Positions 1 to 10,890 are shown, numbered from the stretch's first letter. The stretch is DNA of 64,000 nt from Nansenia antarctica (GCA_963989245.1 OZ022339.1:16084488-16148487); one strand, 5' to 3'. Translations and numbers: made by a program. Notes: generated from the sequence alone by a model not told the origin.

Positions 1-470
1 TAACTCAGGGTTCCCACACCTTCTGAAACATCAAATTCAAGCACCTTTCAATGACTTTCAAGACTCAATTCCCTCAAATTCAAGGACCTAATCTAGATGA
101 GAATGTATATAATAGGAACTATCCGCTCACAGACAACAATTAAGAAGAGAGGCTTGAATGTGTGAACACTAGATGGTCTCTTGCCTTCTCTACCACAGCA
201 CAGCTAAACAATATATAATGAAATATGAGTAAAGTTAAGCAATACAGAGACTTATTTACTAGTTGATGAGCTAAGTAAAAAATGTTTGTTTCATTTTTTT
301 TTTAGAGTGCAGCAGTAGTACCGATATGCAAAGACAAAGCCTGTTTTTAATACCACAATGAAATCACCATGCATATTACAAAGTGCATCACAGGCAATGA
401 AGTCACAATGAATGTTAATATTGAATGACACATCGGCCTTTCGTGTACATAGAAAGGGTCTTTGATTCCA
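1..470. other. AT-rich stretch without recognised genes
   Basis: AT-rich DNA with no long open frame, no RNA gene and no tandem repeat that I recognise. Taken as intronic sequence; some of it may belong to the Tc1-like end that follows. Confidence 0.5.
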
Positions 471-518
471 AATCTTGAAAAATTGGAGCGTGTTGCGTTT
501 ATATTTTTGTTCAGTGTA
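471..518. mobile_element. Tc1-like terminal fragment
   Basis: The stretch ends in GCGTTTATATTTTTGTTCAG followed by TGTA. I recall this as a terminus common in teleost Tc1-like non-autonomous elements, bordered by TA. Only this end is seen; the opposite end was not found. Confidence 0.45.
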
Positions 519-546
519 TGTATGAAAGGTGATATATAAATAGAGC

Positions 547-577
<31 letters not shown>
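519..577 (+). mobile_element. L2-type LINE 3' tail
   Basis: The motif GAAAGGTGATATATAAATAG is followed by (TTA)n to about 576. This is the usual 3' end of teleost L2 LINEs. It directly abuts the Tc1-like terminus, and no coding part is attached. Confidence 0.55.
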
Positions 578-1039
578 ATTATTTACACAATATACCTTGT
601 TTTCTCATAGTGAAATACGATTGCAGTAGGGGTTTGGTTCTGTTGAAAACATGCAAACTCAAACAGATGGGTACATAATGTCAACTACATACTGTATACT
701 GTAATAAAACATGTGTTATGGTTATGTTATGGTATGGTTTTTAGTGTGTCTAAATGAACATTGAGTATAGCAGGTACCATACGGTCCTACGTGAAGGACC
801 CTCCAGTGGTGCCTTATGGGTAAAACGATTCAATGTGTTCCATGCATGAATTCCCTCTAGGCCTTTACCCCCCCATAGCATCCCACATGAAATGAAGGTA
901 GCTAGCGAACACAATAGTGCAACGCCAGCCAGAGATCTTTAGCCATGATGTATGAACCGGAGTTTGAACCTGAGAAACCACCTGCTTTTACAGCATAATA
1001 TCCTCCCTGTTGTTTAACACACAAGGACTAACGGAAATT
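578..1039. other. No recognised feature
   Basis: Mixed-composition sequence with short open frames only. Nothing in it is recognised. Confidence 0.4.
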
Positions 1040-1267
1040 CGTGACGTTAGAATTATAAGGTTCTATCTCCATTTTTGTAAAAATTTAGTTTTTTACATAA
1101 TCTGATCCATTAGGTGTTTATTAATGCCTGTTTGGTGTTATTTTTAAAATGTTTACATTTTTTAGTTGGTAATTCATAAAATAAAAAGATTCCATCTCAC
1201 AAAACATAATGGAATGTAAAAACGGAATGTAAAAACGGAGATAGAACCTTATAATTCTAAGCTCATG
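1040..1267. mobile_element. MITE, TTATAAGG family, copy 1
   Basis: Inverted termini TTATAAGGTTCTATCTCC and its complement flank an A/T-rich centre. The ends extend outward to CGTGACG and GCTCATG, and AATT lies on both sides. The centre matches the copies at 17029 and 35169, but this one lacks about 33 bp found in both others (the block reading GACGCTCAATATCTC). No coding capacity. The superfamily is not identified. Confidence 0.75.
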
Positions 1268-1770
1268 AATTGTTCTATTAAAACCACGCCTCGTTGTGAT
1301 GTCAATAACAGGGGCCGGTGACACACGTCACAGAAACGGCTTTAAAAAACAGAGCGGGGTTCGTTTGAAACGCACGCCCGTAAAAAAAAAACGGAATTCA
1401 TTCAATACCCCCCACCATACAGTACCATACAAAAGACAGGCAACGCAGCCTTCACACAGGAGGGGACCTTTAAGCCAATCATCGTTGTTTGTCTAGAGTC
1501 TAGACACACACTGACATAAACCAGGCAGTAGCACCTCTAACCTTTCCCCTGGTGATTGCCTGTACGTGTGATTGATAGGTTGACCAGCGTTGATGGTCAT
1601 ATCAATATTACCTCAGAGAGGCGTCTGTGAGAGGGTCTTGGCAGGGTCAGACAGCTGAGATAGGAGAACAGTCTAGAACAGCCTGTCCCCTGAGACGGAC
1701 GCTTTTATGGGTTCGATTTTACATCCAACACTCCGCTCCACCGCTCCTGCCTGCCCTGCCTCGCCCATTT
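1268..1770. other. No recognised feature
   Basis: Unique-looking sequence between a MITE and a minisatellite. The open frame that begins here is an effect of the C-rich repeat to the right. Confidence 0.4.
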
Positions 1771-2725
1771 CCTTCCCCATCTCACCCCTGCCTCCCCTAT
1801 CTCACCCCTGCCTCCCCCATCTCACCCCAGCCTCCCCCATCTCACCCCAGCCCTCCCCTATCTCACCCCAGCCTCCCCTATCTCACCCCAGCCTCCCCCA
1901 TCTCACCCCAGCCCTCCCCTATCTCACCCCAGCCTCCCCTATCTCACCCCAGCCTCCCCCATCTCACCCCAGCCCTCCCCTATCTCACCCCAGCCTCCCC
2001 TATCTCACCCCAGCCTCCCCTATCTCACCCCAGCCTCCCCTATCTCACCCCAGCCTCCCCTATCTCACCCCTGCCTCCCTTATCTCACCCCAGCTGTCCC
2101 CATCTCACCCCAGCTGTCCCCATCTCACCCCAGCCTCCCCCATCTCACCCCAGCCTCCCCTATCTCACCTCTGCCCTCCCCCATCTCACCCCAGCCTCCC
2201 CTATCTCACCCCAGCCTCCCCTATCTCACCCCTGCCTCCTCCATCTCACCCCTGCCTCCCTTATCTCACCCCAGCTGTCCCCATCTCACCCCAGCTGTCC
2301 CCATCTCACCCCAGCCTCCCCCATCTCACCCCAGCCTCCCCTATCTCACCTCTGCCCTCCCCCATCTCACCCCAGCCCTCCCCTATCTCACCCCAGCCTC
2401 CCCTATCTCACCCCAACCTCCCCCTATCTCACCTCTGCCCTCCCCCATCTCACCCCAGCCCTCCCCCATCTCACCCCAGCCCTCCCCCATCTCACCCCAG
2501 CCCTCCCCCATCTCACCCCAGCCTCCCCTATCTCACCCCTGCCTCCTCCATCTCACCCCAGCCTCCCCCATCTCATCTCTGCCTCCCCCATCTCACCCCT
2601 GCCTCCTCCATCTCACCCCAGCCCTCCCCCATCTCACCCCAGCCCTCCCCCATCTCACCCCAGCCCTCCCCTATCTCACCCCAGCCTCCCCTATCTCACC
2701 CCTGCCTCCCCCCCATCACCCTAGC
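1771..2725 (+). repeat. C-rich 20-bp minisatellite
   Basis: Roughly 48 tandem units of CTCCCCTATCTCACCCCAGC, with 19-21 bp variants such as CTGTCCC and CTCTGCC. The array lacks stop codons in two forward frames because of its composition, giving Pro/Ser/His/Leu-rich pseudo-proteins; these are not genes. The C-rich strand could form i-motif-like structures. Confidence 0.9.
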
Positions 2726-2969
2726 CTTCCCCGCGTTACCCCCCACCCCCCCCCCCATCCACCAGTTGTCCCTGTTGGTATTGAGAGTGCCACATAAAGC
2801 TGTTATATACAATCACATCTTGGCCGCCTGCATGTACAATGACTTTCTCCAGCACCGGCTGTCCCAGCGACAATTCAATTCAGGAAACCATGACAACTTG
2901 TTGTTCTGTTCTGTCTTGTTCTGTTCTGTTCTGCTGTCTTGGGTTGGGTCTGGTTATGTTCTAGCCGAG

Positions 2970-2971
<2 letters not shown>

Positions 2972-3016
<45 letters not shown>

Positions 3017-3079
3017 GGGAGAGAGAGAGAGAAAGAGAGAGAGAGAAAGAGGAGAGAGAGAAAGAGAGAGAGAGATAGA
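2972..3079 (+). repeat. (GA)n microsatellite
   Basis: Imperfect GA repeat with GGGA and AAAG interruptions, a polypurine/polypyrimidine mirror tract. Confidence 0.9.
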
Positions 3080-3190
3080 AAGCAGCAGCAGAGGGTGATC
3101 TCCCACGTGTGGGAATAAGTAGTGTGAATGTAATCTAGCTGCGTGAACAGTACAGCAGCCAGCTGGGCCGTAAATGTTTATCACAACACA

Positions 3191-3313
3191 GACCCATAGA
3201 TCCTCTCTGTGGAGGCGAGGAGTGGCCTGTTAGCCCTGACGCCAGACAGAAACACACACACACACCAACACACACACACACACACACACGCACACAGACC
3301 AACACACACACAC

Positions 3314-3344
<31 letters not shown>

Positions 3345-3368
3345 GACCAACACACACACACACACACA

Positions 3369-3425
<57 letters not shown>

Positions 3426-3538
3426 CCATAGATCCTCTCTGTGGAGGCGAGGAGTGGCCTGTTAGCCCTGACGCCAGACAGAAACACACACACCAACACA
3501 CACACACACCAACACGCACACACACACACACACAGACC

Positions 3539-3573
<35 letters not shown>

Positions 3574-3740
3574 CAACACACACACGCACACCAACACACA
3601 CATACACACACAGACACAGAGACCAACACACACACACACCAACACACACACAAACCAACACACACACACACACACACACAGACCAACACACACACACACA
3701 CACACACACACAGACCAACACACACACACACACGCACACC

Positions 3741-3785
<45 letters not shown>

Positions 3786-3802
3786 AGAGACCAACACACA
3801 CC

Positions 3803-3889
<87 letters not shown>

Positions 3890-3920
3890 CAACACACACA
3901 CACACACACACACACAGACC

Positions 3921-3959
<39 letters not shown>

Positions 3960-3960
3960 C
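3191..3960 (+). repeat. Compound (CA)n block with a 232-bp duplication
   Basis: About 700 bp of CA repeats broken by GACCAA and CACG units. A 62-bp non-repetitive segment beginning GACCCATAGATCC occurs at 3191-3252 and again at 3423-3484, so unique sequence plus CA tract was duplicated as a unit. Long Cys-Val or His-Thr open frames here are by-products of the repeat. Confidence 0.9.
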
Positions 3961-4243
3961 CCTTTGGGTTCCACTGCCCCGGGGTTTACAGTCCATCTAT
4001 CAGTGGAAGAGGACGAGTTTTACAAGGAGATCATAAACAGGACGGATGGAACCAATAGATGTTGTCATCTCTGAATAACGGCTGAGGAGGCGAAGGAGGC
4101 GGAGTTTTATATCCAAATAAATGCAGAAGAGATCTGTCAGCTGGCTACTTAGAGGAGGCTGGAGCTGGAGACGGAGACCAGGGGTTTGTCAAACACAGGG
4201 ACTATATACACTACACAGTATACTGTGCAAAGCCCCACTGTGC

Positions 4244-4561
4244 TTAACACTAGAACAGCCGTGCCTTTTTTACCTACTATTAGAGCCTTTACAATGGGAA
4301 GCTGCTATTTACACACAACGACCACTAGTTGGCCGCCTTGTACATTAGCCTGCCTCCTACACAGAAAAACTGCAAAGTAGCTTTATACTAGCTTATCCTG
4401 GTGTGATTTTGAAAATGTAAGGATACTGGGTGGTAGAACGCACATAGCTAGGAAAAGTCATGAAAGGAGGGTCCTGAAATTCATTCGATCGAATGAAAAG
4501 ATATAAAAATATGTTTACTCACAGAGTCAAATGACCCCAAAAATGGCTGTTCTAGTGTTAA
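4244..4561 (+). mobile_element. piggyBac-like MITE, copy 1
   Basis: TTAA followed by CACTAGAACAGCC at the left, and GGCTGTTCTAGTG followed by TTAA at the right. TTAA duplications are the hallmark of piggyBac insertions. The 318-bp element has no transposase. It is related to copies at 9458 and 16274, which lie in the opposite orientation. Confidence 0.8.
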
Positions 4562-4736
4562 CAGACTGCGGGATGAGAGTGCATGTTTTCATAGCAAGGG
4601 AAACTTTTTTATTTTATTCATTAGTATTGATTTTGCCTAAGGTGTAATTACTCCCAACCCACGCTTTAACATTGAGTTTGATGGCAACCTTAAGAACAGC
4701 TACGCTCATCTGAAAATACCTGCACAAACACGAGCG

Positions 4737-4766
4737 CACTCACGCACACAAACACACACACACGCA

Positions 4767-4810
<44 letters not shown>
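4737..4810 (+). repeat. (CA)n microsatellite
   Basis: CA repeat with CG, TA and AA interruptions at its left side. Confidence 0.9.
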
Positions 4811-4811
<1 letters not shown>

Positions 4812-4840
4812 GTCCTTCACTGGTGTTATGATGTATTATC

Positions 4841-4994
4841 AGGAGAGGGAAGGGGAGGAGAGAGGAGGGGGTAGCAGAGGAGAGGAGAGATTAAGGAGAG
4901 GAGAGGAGAGGTTAAGGAGAGGAGAGGAGAGGAGAGGAGAAAAGGGGAGAGGAGGGTAGAGGAGGAGAGATGTGAGAAGAAGAGAGGAGAGGTG
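4841..4994 (+). repeat. (GGAGA)n purine tract
   Basis: Degenerate GGAGAGGAGA repeats running directly into the SINE head at 4995. Confidence 0.85.
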
Positions 4995-6171
4995 GGTCCT
5001 CTATGGCTCAGTTGGTAGAGAATGGCACTAACTCTTAGGTTGTGGGTTCGATTCCTGATGGGACCATATATACAGAGAAATGGACGCGCTCACTGCACTG
5101 CACCCAGCTCTACCTGTCAATCAACACTGACGACCCCGCCGATCTGAAGCGCCTGATGGACTGCCTCCGCGATGTGAAGGAGTGGATGGCCCAGAGCTTC
5201 CTACAGCTGAATGAGAGCAAGGGGGAAATCCTCCTCATCGGCAACACCACCGCCATCACTCAGCTCAGCACCAACATGGGAAGCCTGTCCACCCTTGTCA
5301 GACCACATGTCAAGAACCTCGGTGTCATCTTTGACTCCGAGCTTAACCTTGACCGACAAGTGAGCTCCGTCGTGAAGGCATGCCTATACCAACTACGCAT
5401 CATAGCCAAGATCAAGTCCTTCCTCACCCCCAGCGACCTGAGGAGGGTCGTCCTCATGCTAATATCATCTAGGCTCGACTACTGCAACTCACTATATGCG
5501 GGACTTCCTGATAAGACCATCTACCGCCTGCAGCTAGTCCAAAATGCCGCTGCCAGGCTGGTGTCAGGCACCAAAATGAGGGACCACATCTCCCCTGTCC
5601 TCATCTCCCTTCACTGGCTCCCAGTGAAGAAGAGAGTGAAGTTCAAAATCTGCACCTTTGTTTTTTAAAGCTCTCAACAGTCTCGCCCCACCTTACATCA
5701 AGGACCTCCTGGACCAGTCTACCTCCTCAAGGCCCAGACCCAGGCTCAGGTCCGACGCCCAACTCAGCCTGAGGGTCCCACGTACCAACCTCAAGAGGAA
5801 GGGTGACCGTGCCTTTGCGGTGATAGCACCGACCCTGTGGAACGCGCTCCCTTCTGCCATCAAGTTTGCCCCCACTCTGGACTCCTTTAGAGCCAAGTTA
5901 AAAACCCACCTCTTCCAAAATGACATTCCCTAAATCTACTCCCTATTTTTTGTGAATTGTATGCCTGAGTTTTACGTTTAAGTCGTCTGTGTCTGATTGC
6001 TTTCTGTGTTCCTTGTCTTTGTCTTTATCTGTTCCTTTACCCGGGCTGCGCCCCGGGCCGATGTAAAAGTTGGATGGGGGGCGCATTATAAATGAAATTA
6101 ACATAACATAACATAACATAACTGCAAGTCGCTTTGGATAAAAATGTCGGCTAAATGGCGTATATTATATT
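4995..6171 (+). mobile_element. tRNA-derived SINE split by an L2 insertion
   Basis: The head (4995 to about 5078) is tRNA-like: an A-box-like TGGCTCAGTTGG at 5004 and a B box GGTTCGATTCC at 5045. The SINE tail resumes at about 6118 with GCAAGTCGCTTTGGATAAAA, a 3' motif typical of teleost HpaI-like SINEs. The L2 at 5079-6117 separates the halves. A continuous relative is at 33567. It is not a functional tRNA: the anticodon arm is degenerate and the body continues into the SINE. Confidence 0.7.
5079..6117 (+). pseudogene. 5'-truncated L2-type LINE, reverse-transcriptase C-terminus
   Basis: The frame from about 5085 encodes the region just after the RT catalytic box: TQLYLS near the start, then NLGVIFDSEL, SRLDYCNSLYAGLP, NAAARLV and LHWLPVKKR. 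The catalytic YADD box itself is lost by 5' truncation. At about 5662-5667 a run of six T where five are needed shifts the frame. The following frame (5658-5933) continues with FKALNSLAPPYI, PTLWNALPSAI and LKTHLFQNDIP, the usual L2 C-terminus. The 3' UTR ends in (ACATA)n at about 6098-6118. It sits inside a SINE and is non-functional. Confidence 0.85.
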
Positions 6172-6562
6172 AGAAGGAGGAGAGAGGGGAGTGGAAGGGA
6201 GGACAGGAGAGGAGTGGGGAAGAGAGGAGGTGGGGGGGGGGGGGGGGGGGGGAGAGGAGAGGAGAGGAGAGAGTAGAGGAGAGGAAGGGAAAAAAGGGGA
6301 GAGGAGAGGATGGAGAGGAGAGGAGGAGAGGAGAGGAGAGAAGAGAGGAGGGGAAAAAGGGGAGAGGAGAGGAGAGGAGAGGATGGGGAAGAGAGGATGG
6401 AGAGGAGAGGAGAGGACAGGAGAGGAGAGGAGAGAGTAGAGGAGAGGAAGGGAAAAAAGTAGAGAGGAGAGGAGAGGAGAGGATGTGGAGGAGAGGATGG
6501 AGAGGAGAGGAGAGCAGAGGAGAGGAGAGGAGAGGAGAGGAGAGGAGAGGAGAGGAGAGGGG
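6172..6562 (+). repeat. (GGAGA)n purine tract with a poly-G run
   Basis: About 390 bp of GGAGAGGAGA-type repeats with a run of about 20 G near 6233-6252. A strongly purine-biased, mirror-like sequence able in principle to form triplex or G-quadruplex structures. The open frames on both strands are compositional. Confidence 0.9.
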
Positions 6563-6828
6563 CTCTGTTGCTCTTCTCCCTCCCCAGGCACGGCCCACTT
6601 TGAAGTATTAAGGCTTTGAAGTCAATACTAATGCAATGTTGAGGCCAGAAGCAGAGGCAGACCTACAAAACATTTAATTAGCGCCCTGCCATGATGGCTA
6701 ACATGAGAGGACATCAATAACATGGCTTCAATGCCTTCACCTTTCCCCTCCAGCTGACAGCCAGGGGAAATGTTGGTTTATTTGTTTATTTATTTAGTTT
6801 ATTTGTAAAGGGTCAATGCATATCAGCA
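6563..6828. other. No recognised feature
   Basis: Short unique stretch. Nothing recognised beyond a small TTTATTTATT-rich patch. Confidence 0.4.
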
Positions 6829-7320
6829 GAGAGGGTGATCGGCTGTCCCTTGCCCTCCCTCAACTCCCTGCATGACACCAGGGCTCTGAGGAGGGCAAGG
6901 AAGATCATGGCTGACCCCTTCCACCCCGGCCACGGCCTCCTCACCCTGCTTCCCTCTGGAAGAAGGTTGCGGCTGCCTAAGGCACTTAAGGCCCGCCACA
7001 GGCTCAGCTTCTACCCCTCAGCCGCCAGGCTGTTAAATGACTCTGGCTCCCCCCCCCCCCCCCCGCCCCCAAGTCTGCCCAGGACTGAACTGGACTCTGT
7101 AAAAAAAAACTCTGCACTGCACTTTACTTTATACCGCACTATCCAATGCACTGTTGTCTGTCCTGTGTTGTTGTTGTGTTGTCCTGTTTTTTGATATGTG
7201 AAAAAAGTATAAACGCACTTGCTGTGGTGACGAAGCAAATTCCTATATGTGTAACGCATAGTGGCAATAAACGTTATCTCAATCTCAATCTCAATCTCAA
7301 TCTCAATCATATTAATGAAC
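6829..7320 (+). pseudogene. LINE 3' end with C-terminal coding remnant (Rex1/CR1-like)
   Basis: The frame reads ARKIMADPFHPGHGLLTLLP, then SGRRLRLPKALKARHRLSFY, then PSAARLLND. This resembles the C-terminal end of Rex1/CR1-type reverse-transcriptase polyproteins (DPxHPxH, LLPSGRR, FYPSAxxLLN). A poly-C run at about 7050 precedes the stop region. The tail is (AATCTC)n at about 7276-7308 after AATAAA. It is strongly 5'-truncated, with no catalytic domain. Confidence 0.7.
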
Positions 7321-7414
7321 ATGAAAAAATGTAAATACGCCAGATTTAGCCAGAAGGCAAATTTTCACCCATAGTCCCTCCCTCATGTCTGTGTGAGAGA
7401 ATAATTATGTTAAA

Positions 7415-7419
7415 CATGT

Positions 7420-7456
<37 letters not shown>

Positions 7457-7462
7457 CCACAT
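7415..7462. repeat. (TA)n with palindromic flanks
   Basis: ATGTGGTT, then about 34 bp of TA repeat, then AACCACAT. The non-repeat flanks are inverted copies, so the whole is a hairpin or cruciform candidate, probably the core of a small palindromic MITE. Confidence 0.75.
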
Positions 7463-7497
7463 TTTGTGGCCTGATCAATGACTTATGTCCCCCCCTC

Positions 7498-7720
7498 TGC
7501 ATTTCTCTCAGCCTCCTCTCCCTCTCTCCATATCTCCATCCTATTTCTCTCCCTCCCTGCTCTCTCCCTCCCTCCCTCCTTCTCTCCCTCTCTCTGCCAA
7601 TGCCCTGTGCCTCTCATATCATCAGTGATATTTGGCCAGTTACAGTAGCCTAATGATCTCATGGAAACTGGGAGGTGGAGGAGGAGGAGGAGGAGGAGGA
7701 GGAGGAGGAGGTGGTGTTTC
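7498..7720. repeat. TC-rich stretch and (GGA)n
   Basis: Degenerate CTCTCC repeats at about 7500-7600, and a clean GGA repeat at about 7677-7712. No gene. Confidence 0.8.
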
Positions 7721-8013
7721 AGGGAGTAGCTGTGTAGCAGCCTCATTCCAGGGAACTGAATCTGTGGCAGAGGGGGGGGGGGGTAAACAGATCAGAAACC
7801 TGGCTTAGCAGATGGTCCCAACTCTGCTGACTCCTATGATAACCAATAACAGGTGTAAATATGACACGGGTGACAACAGCATATTCAGTGGGAACCTGAG
7901 AGCCCATGACGACTGGGGTTTCACCCCCGAGTTAGAGGGACATCAACAAACACAGGTGAAATATGAAGGTATCAAAGTATCAAATATAGACGAGGCGCAC
8001 TAATACTCTCCTT
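7721..8013. other. No recognised feature
   Basis: Unique stretch containing a short poly-G run at about 7773. No gene signal. Confidence 0.4.
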
Positions 8014-8060
8014 CACACACACACACACACGCACACGCACACACACACACGCATATACTC

Positions 8061-8097
<37 letters not shown>

Positions 8098-8115
8098 TAC
8101 ATACACACACACATA
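8014..8115 (+). repeat. (CA)n / (CACATA)n microsatellite
   Basis: CA repeat passing into CATACA hexamers. Confidence 0.9.
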
Positions 8116-8178
8116 CACACTCTGTTTGTTTCTGTTGCCTCTCAGTTCAGTTTTAAGGGTTAGGGTTACCCCTTTAAG

Positions 8179-8335
8179 GTGGATAGGTGGATGGATGGAT
8201 GGATGGACGGACGGACGGACGGACGGATGGACGGATGGATAATGGGTGGATGTATGGTCGGGTCGGCGGGTGTGCGGGCAGACAGACAGACAGACAGATG
8301 GACAGGCGGACGGACGGATGAACGGACGAATGGAT
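8179..8335 (+). repeat. (GGAT)n / (GGAC)n / (GACA)n tetranucleotide array
   Basis: Three related tetranucleotide blocks in succession. The Asp/Gly/Arg-rich or Pro/Ser-rich open frames here are repeat artefacts. Confidence 0.9.
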
Positions 8336-8939
8336 GGAGAGATTGTCGACCAGATACCAAAAATGACAGCAATGTCAATATACATAATGCAAAAATCGAC
8401 GGGGTGGTACAACCACGTCCACTGCCAAGGGCTCTGAAAAGCTAATATCCATCCCCGCTGCGCCTGCCTGTCTGAAGCAGGTTTTTATGACATGTGGGTC
8501 TGATTGGTGGAGGTTCTGATCCGCGCTAGCTGCGCTGGGCTGTGCGTCACGACTCCGACAGTGAGTCACTCCCCCTCTAAGCCAGACTAGACCAGAGGAA
8601 CAGCTAAGCAAGCTAAGAGTTTGACATCCAAATACCACATAGCGGTAGTGACAATTTAAATGAACAGAATACAGAGGGAAAACAAACAGGATGACGATGT
8701 TTGAATGCTGATGTGAGTGTGAACAATTGCTGGGGTGTTTATGACCCTTTGAAGGATTATTTGATCGGTTTTCCCGGGGCCATGACAAATACACTGTGAA
8801 GGGATAACCTTGTTACCACCGGACATATTAGGTATATTTTAGACATGACGAGAAATCCTCTATTTGTCTTCAATGATTATTGCGTTTCACTTCAATGATT
8901 ATTGCGTTTCACCCCCCCCCCCCCCCATTCCGTTCCTCT
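8336..8939. other. Unique stretch, no gene
   Basis: A 139-codon reverse frame crosses this stretch but has no domain I recognise and no splice context. A poly-C run lies at 8912-8926. Confidence 0.4.
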
Positions 8940-9140
8940 ATCTAAAGCCTTTTAACCTAGTGTTGCACCACCTGGTTTGAGAGGTAGCATGTCTGTATGA
9001 CGTCTCTGTATCCTTTGTCAGATTATGCAGCTGAACCGTGAACCTGCTGGCCAAGTGAGAGCACTGTGGCTGTGTGAATTCATACCAGCTGAAAAAACTA
9101 TGTGGTGTTTAGGCAGGCCCTCTCTCTCCACCACATCTCT
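8940..9140 (+). repeat. Unclassified interspersed repeat A, copy 1
   Basis: Starts TCTAAAGCCTTTTAACC and contains ATGCAGCTGAACCGTG and CATACCAGCTGAAA. It is nearly identical over about 190 bp to sequences at 10576 and 17631, in the same orientation. No terminal repeats, coding domain or pol III promoter was seen, so the class is unknown. A short frame beginning MQLNREPAGQ is shared by the copies but resembles nothing known. Confidence 0.8.
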
Positions 9141-9210
9141 ATGTTTAATATCTGTGACACGGTCTGGTGAAGAGATCTGTGTGTCGGCCAAAAAAGCTTG
9201 TTTTTTGTGT

Positions 9211-9297
9211 GTGTTTTCACTTTTTTTGCATAATTACAAAAGTCGAAGTGTTGAAAAGCCCACTCGATATAACAAACAACAGTTTTAGGATCACTGA
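9211..9297 (+). repeat. Unclassified interspersed repeat B, copy 1
   Basis: Shares GTGTTTTC, TTTTTTTGCAT, GCCCACTCGATAT and TAGGATCACT in order with 37468-37549. Short and divergent; class unknown. Confidence 0.55.
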
Positions 9298-9457
9298 ATA
9301 CTTAGTTTGTGAATTGGATTTGCTGTGTTGTCTGCCATAGGCTACTGGGTAAGGGATATATGGCCCTGAATATTTTAACCGCAGTAAACGACCTTCTACA
9401 TGATTTCAACTTAAAAATCATAAAAACCATTGATGGTATTGCACCCTTAACACACCC

Positions 9458-9747
9458 TTAACAGCCATGAGGTGAGTAAAGAAAAATGTTATATCTTTGC
9501 ACTCGATCAAATTTCAGGACCCTCCTTTCATGACTTTTCCTAGATATGTGCGTTCTACCACCCAGTATGCTTACATTTTCAAAATCAGGATAAGCTAGTA
9601 TAAAGCTATTTTGCTGTTTTTCTGTGTAGGAAGCAGGCTAATTTACAAGCGGCCAACTAGTGGTTGTTGTGTGTAAATAGCAGCTTAAGCATTGTAAAGA
9701 GGCGGCTCTTTTAGTAGGTAAAAAAGGCACGGCTGTTCTAGTGTTAA
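9458..9747 (-). mobile_element. piggyBac-like MITE, copy 2
   Basis: The right end GGCTGTTCTAGTG then TTAA is intact. The left end is shortened to TTAACAGCC. The interior aligns with the reverse complement of copy 1 and closely with copy 3. Confidence 0.75.
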
Positions 9748-10575
9748 GTTCCAAAGGTTTTACTGTTTTACTGTGGATCTGTACTATTACTCCACTTCTC
9801 CCTCCTGAACTAGCTGAGCCGTGTTGAATTGTGATGGTTATTGTTTGTATTTGTATTGTGACAGCTCCCCCAAAGCAAAATAAATGCAGTATTACATTCC
9901 CTTTGGAGCGCCAGGATAGAAACGCGAAAACAGAAGAGAAAAGTGAGCCAGCGACGACGCCGGAACGTCTGGGGGGGATGGGGGGGGGGGGTGCTCCGTC
10001 ATAAGTCATTGGAGACTTTGATCCAATAAGGAGACACTCGACTAGGTATCTAAAGGAAACATCACTCCTTCTGTGTCTGGTCTCCTGACCTTTAAGAGGA
10101 GCGGATGAGGGGAGAACGAGGGGGGCGGGGCGCTACCCTCTCTCCTTTTACAGCCCCGGGAGATGGACGATGGAGGAGGAGAGAAGAAGAAGAAGAAGAA
10201 GAAAAGAAGGAGAGATGGTGGCGGTGAGTCATCGGTTGGAAGGAGACATCATTACGACGAATCGTTAATGGGGGGTTCACTAGGGAGGTCCGTCATTTGG
10301 GACAAATTGCGACCGAATTCAATTGTCTTTCGGGCTGTTTAACCAGTGGGCTGCTCATACTGTGTGCTAATCTGTTAGTGGTGATCAAATGTAACGGAGG
10401 GACATTCTGTACCCAGAAACCACAGTAAATGACAGCAGTTACAAATACTAGCCACAAGCAAAAAAGGAACCTACCATTGTGTAATGCTTGTGTTCGACCA
10501 TATGTGTCAACTCAATTTCAAAAACATCAAAATCATAATAGCTGGACACACTTCTTCTCCATAGGAGAGGCTAGA
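9748..10575. other. Unique stretch with small (AAG)n
   Basis: No gene recognised. It contains a poly-G run at about 9970-9990 and an AAG repeat at about 10184-10205. Confidence 0.4.
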
Positions 10576-10845
10576 TCTGACCCTGTCAAACTCACAGTCG
10601 ATCTCCTCCTCCATCTAAAGCCTTTTAACCTAGTGTTGCACCACCTGATTTGAGAGGTAGCATGTCTGTATGACGTCTCTGTATCCTTTGTCAGATTATG
10701 CAGCTGAACCGTGAACCTGCTGGCCAAGTGAGAGCACTGTGGCTGTGTGAATTCATACCAGCTGAAAGAAACGATGTGGTGTTTAGGCAGGCCCTCTCTC
10801 TCCACGACATCCTGCCTTCCTCCCTCATCCTCCCTCCTCCTCCCT
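10576..10845 (+). repeat. Unclassified interspersed repeat A, copy 2
   Basis: The longest copy: it starts with GACCCTGTCAAACTCACAG, a segment also present in copy 3, and continues through the region shared with copy 1 to a CCTGCCTTCC segment shared with copy 3. It runs into a CCTCCT microsatellite. Confidence 0.8.
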
Positions 10846-10890
10846 CCTCCTCCCTCCTCCTCCCTCCTCCTCCACCTCCTCCTCCTCAAC
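10820..10890 (+). repeat. (CCTCCT)n microsatellite
   Basis: CTCCTCCCTCCTC-type repeat directly downstream of repeat A copy 2. Confidence 0.85.

Noticed and set aside
1627..3098. Long Pro/Ser/His-rich open frames (365 and 463 codons)
   Set aside because: They are translations of the 20-bp C-rich minisatellite and the adjoining GA repeat; no domain, no splice context.
3181..4036. Cys-Val and His-Thr open frames up to 275 codons
   Set aside because: Pure consequences of the CA/GT repeat on both strands.
4995..5078. tRNA gene (also 33567-33660 and 37653-37735)
   Set aside because: A and B boxes are present but the anticodon arm and acceptor stem do not hold, and SINE bodies and tails follow.
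8375..8794. 139-codon reverse frame
   Set aside because: No recognised domain, not bounded by convincing splice sites, in ordinary intronic sequence.
9025..9288. Frame beginning MQLNREPAGQ, seen at 9025 and 10698
   Set aside because: Shared only because it lies in repeat A; the copies diverge by frameshift and resemble no protein.
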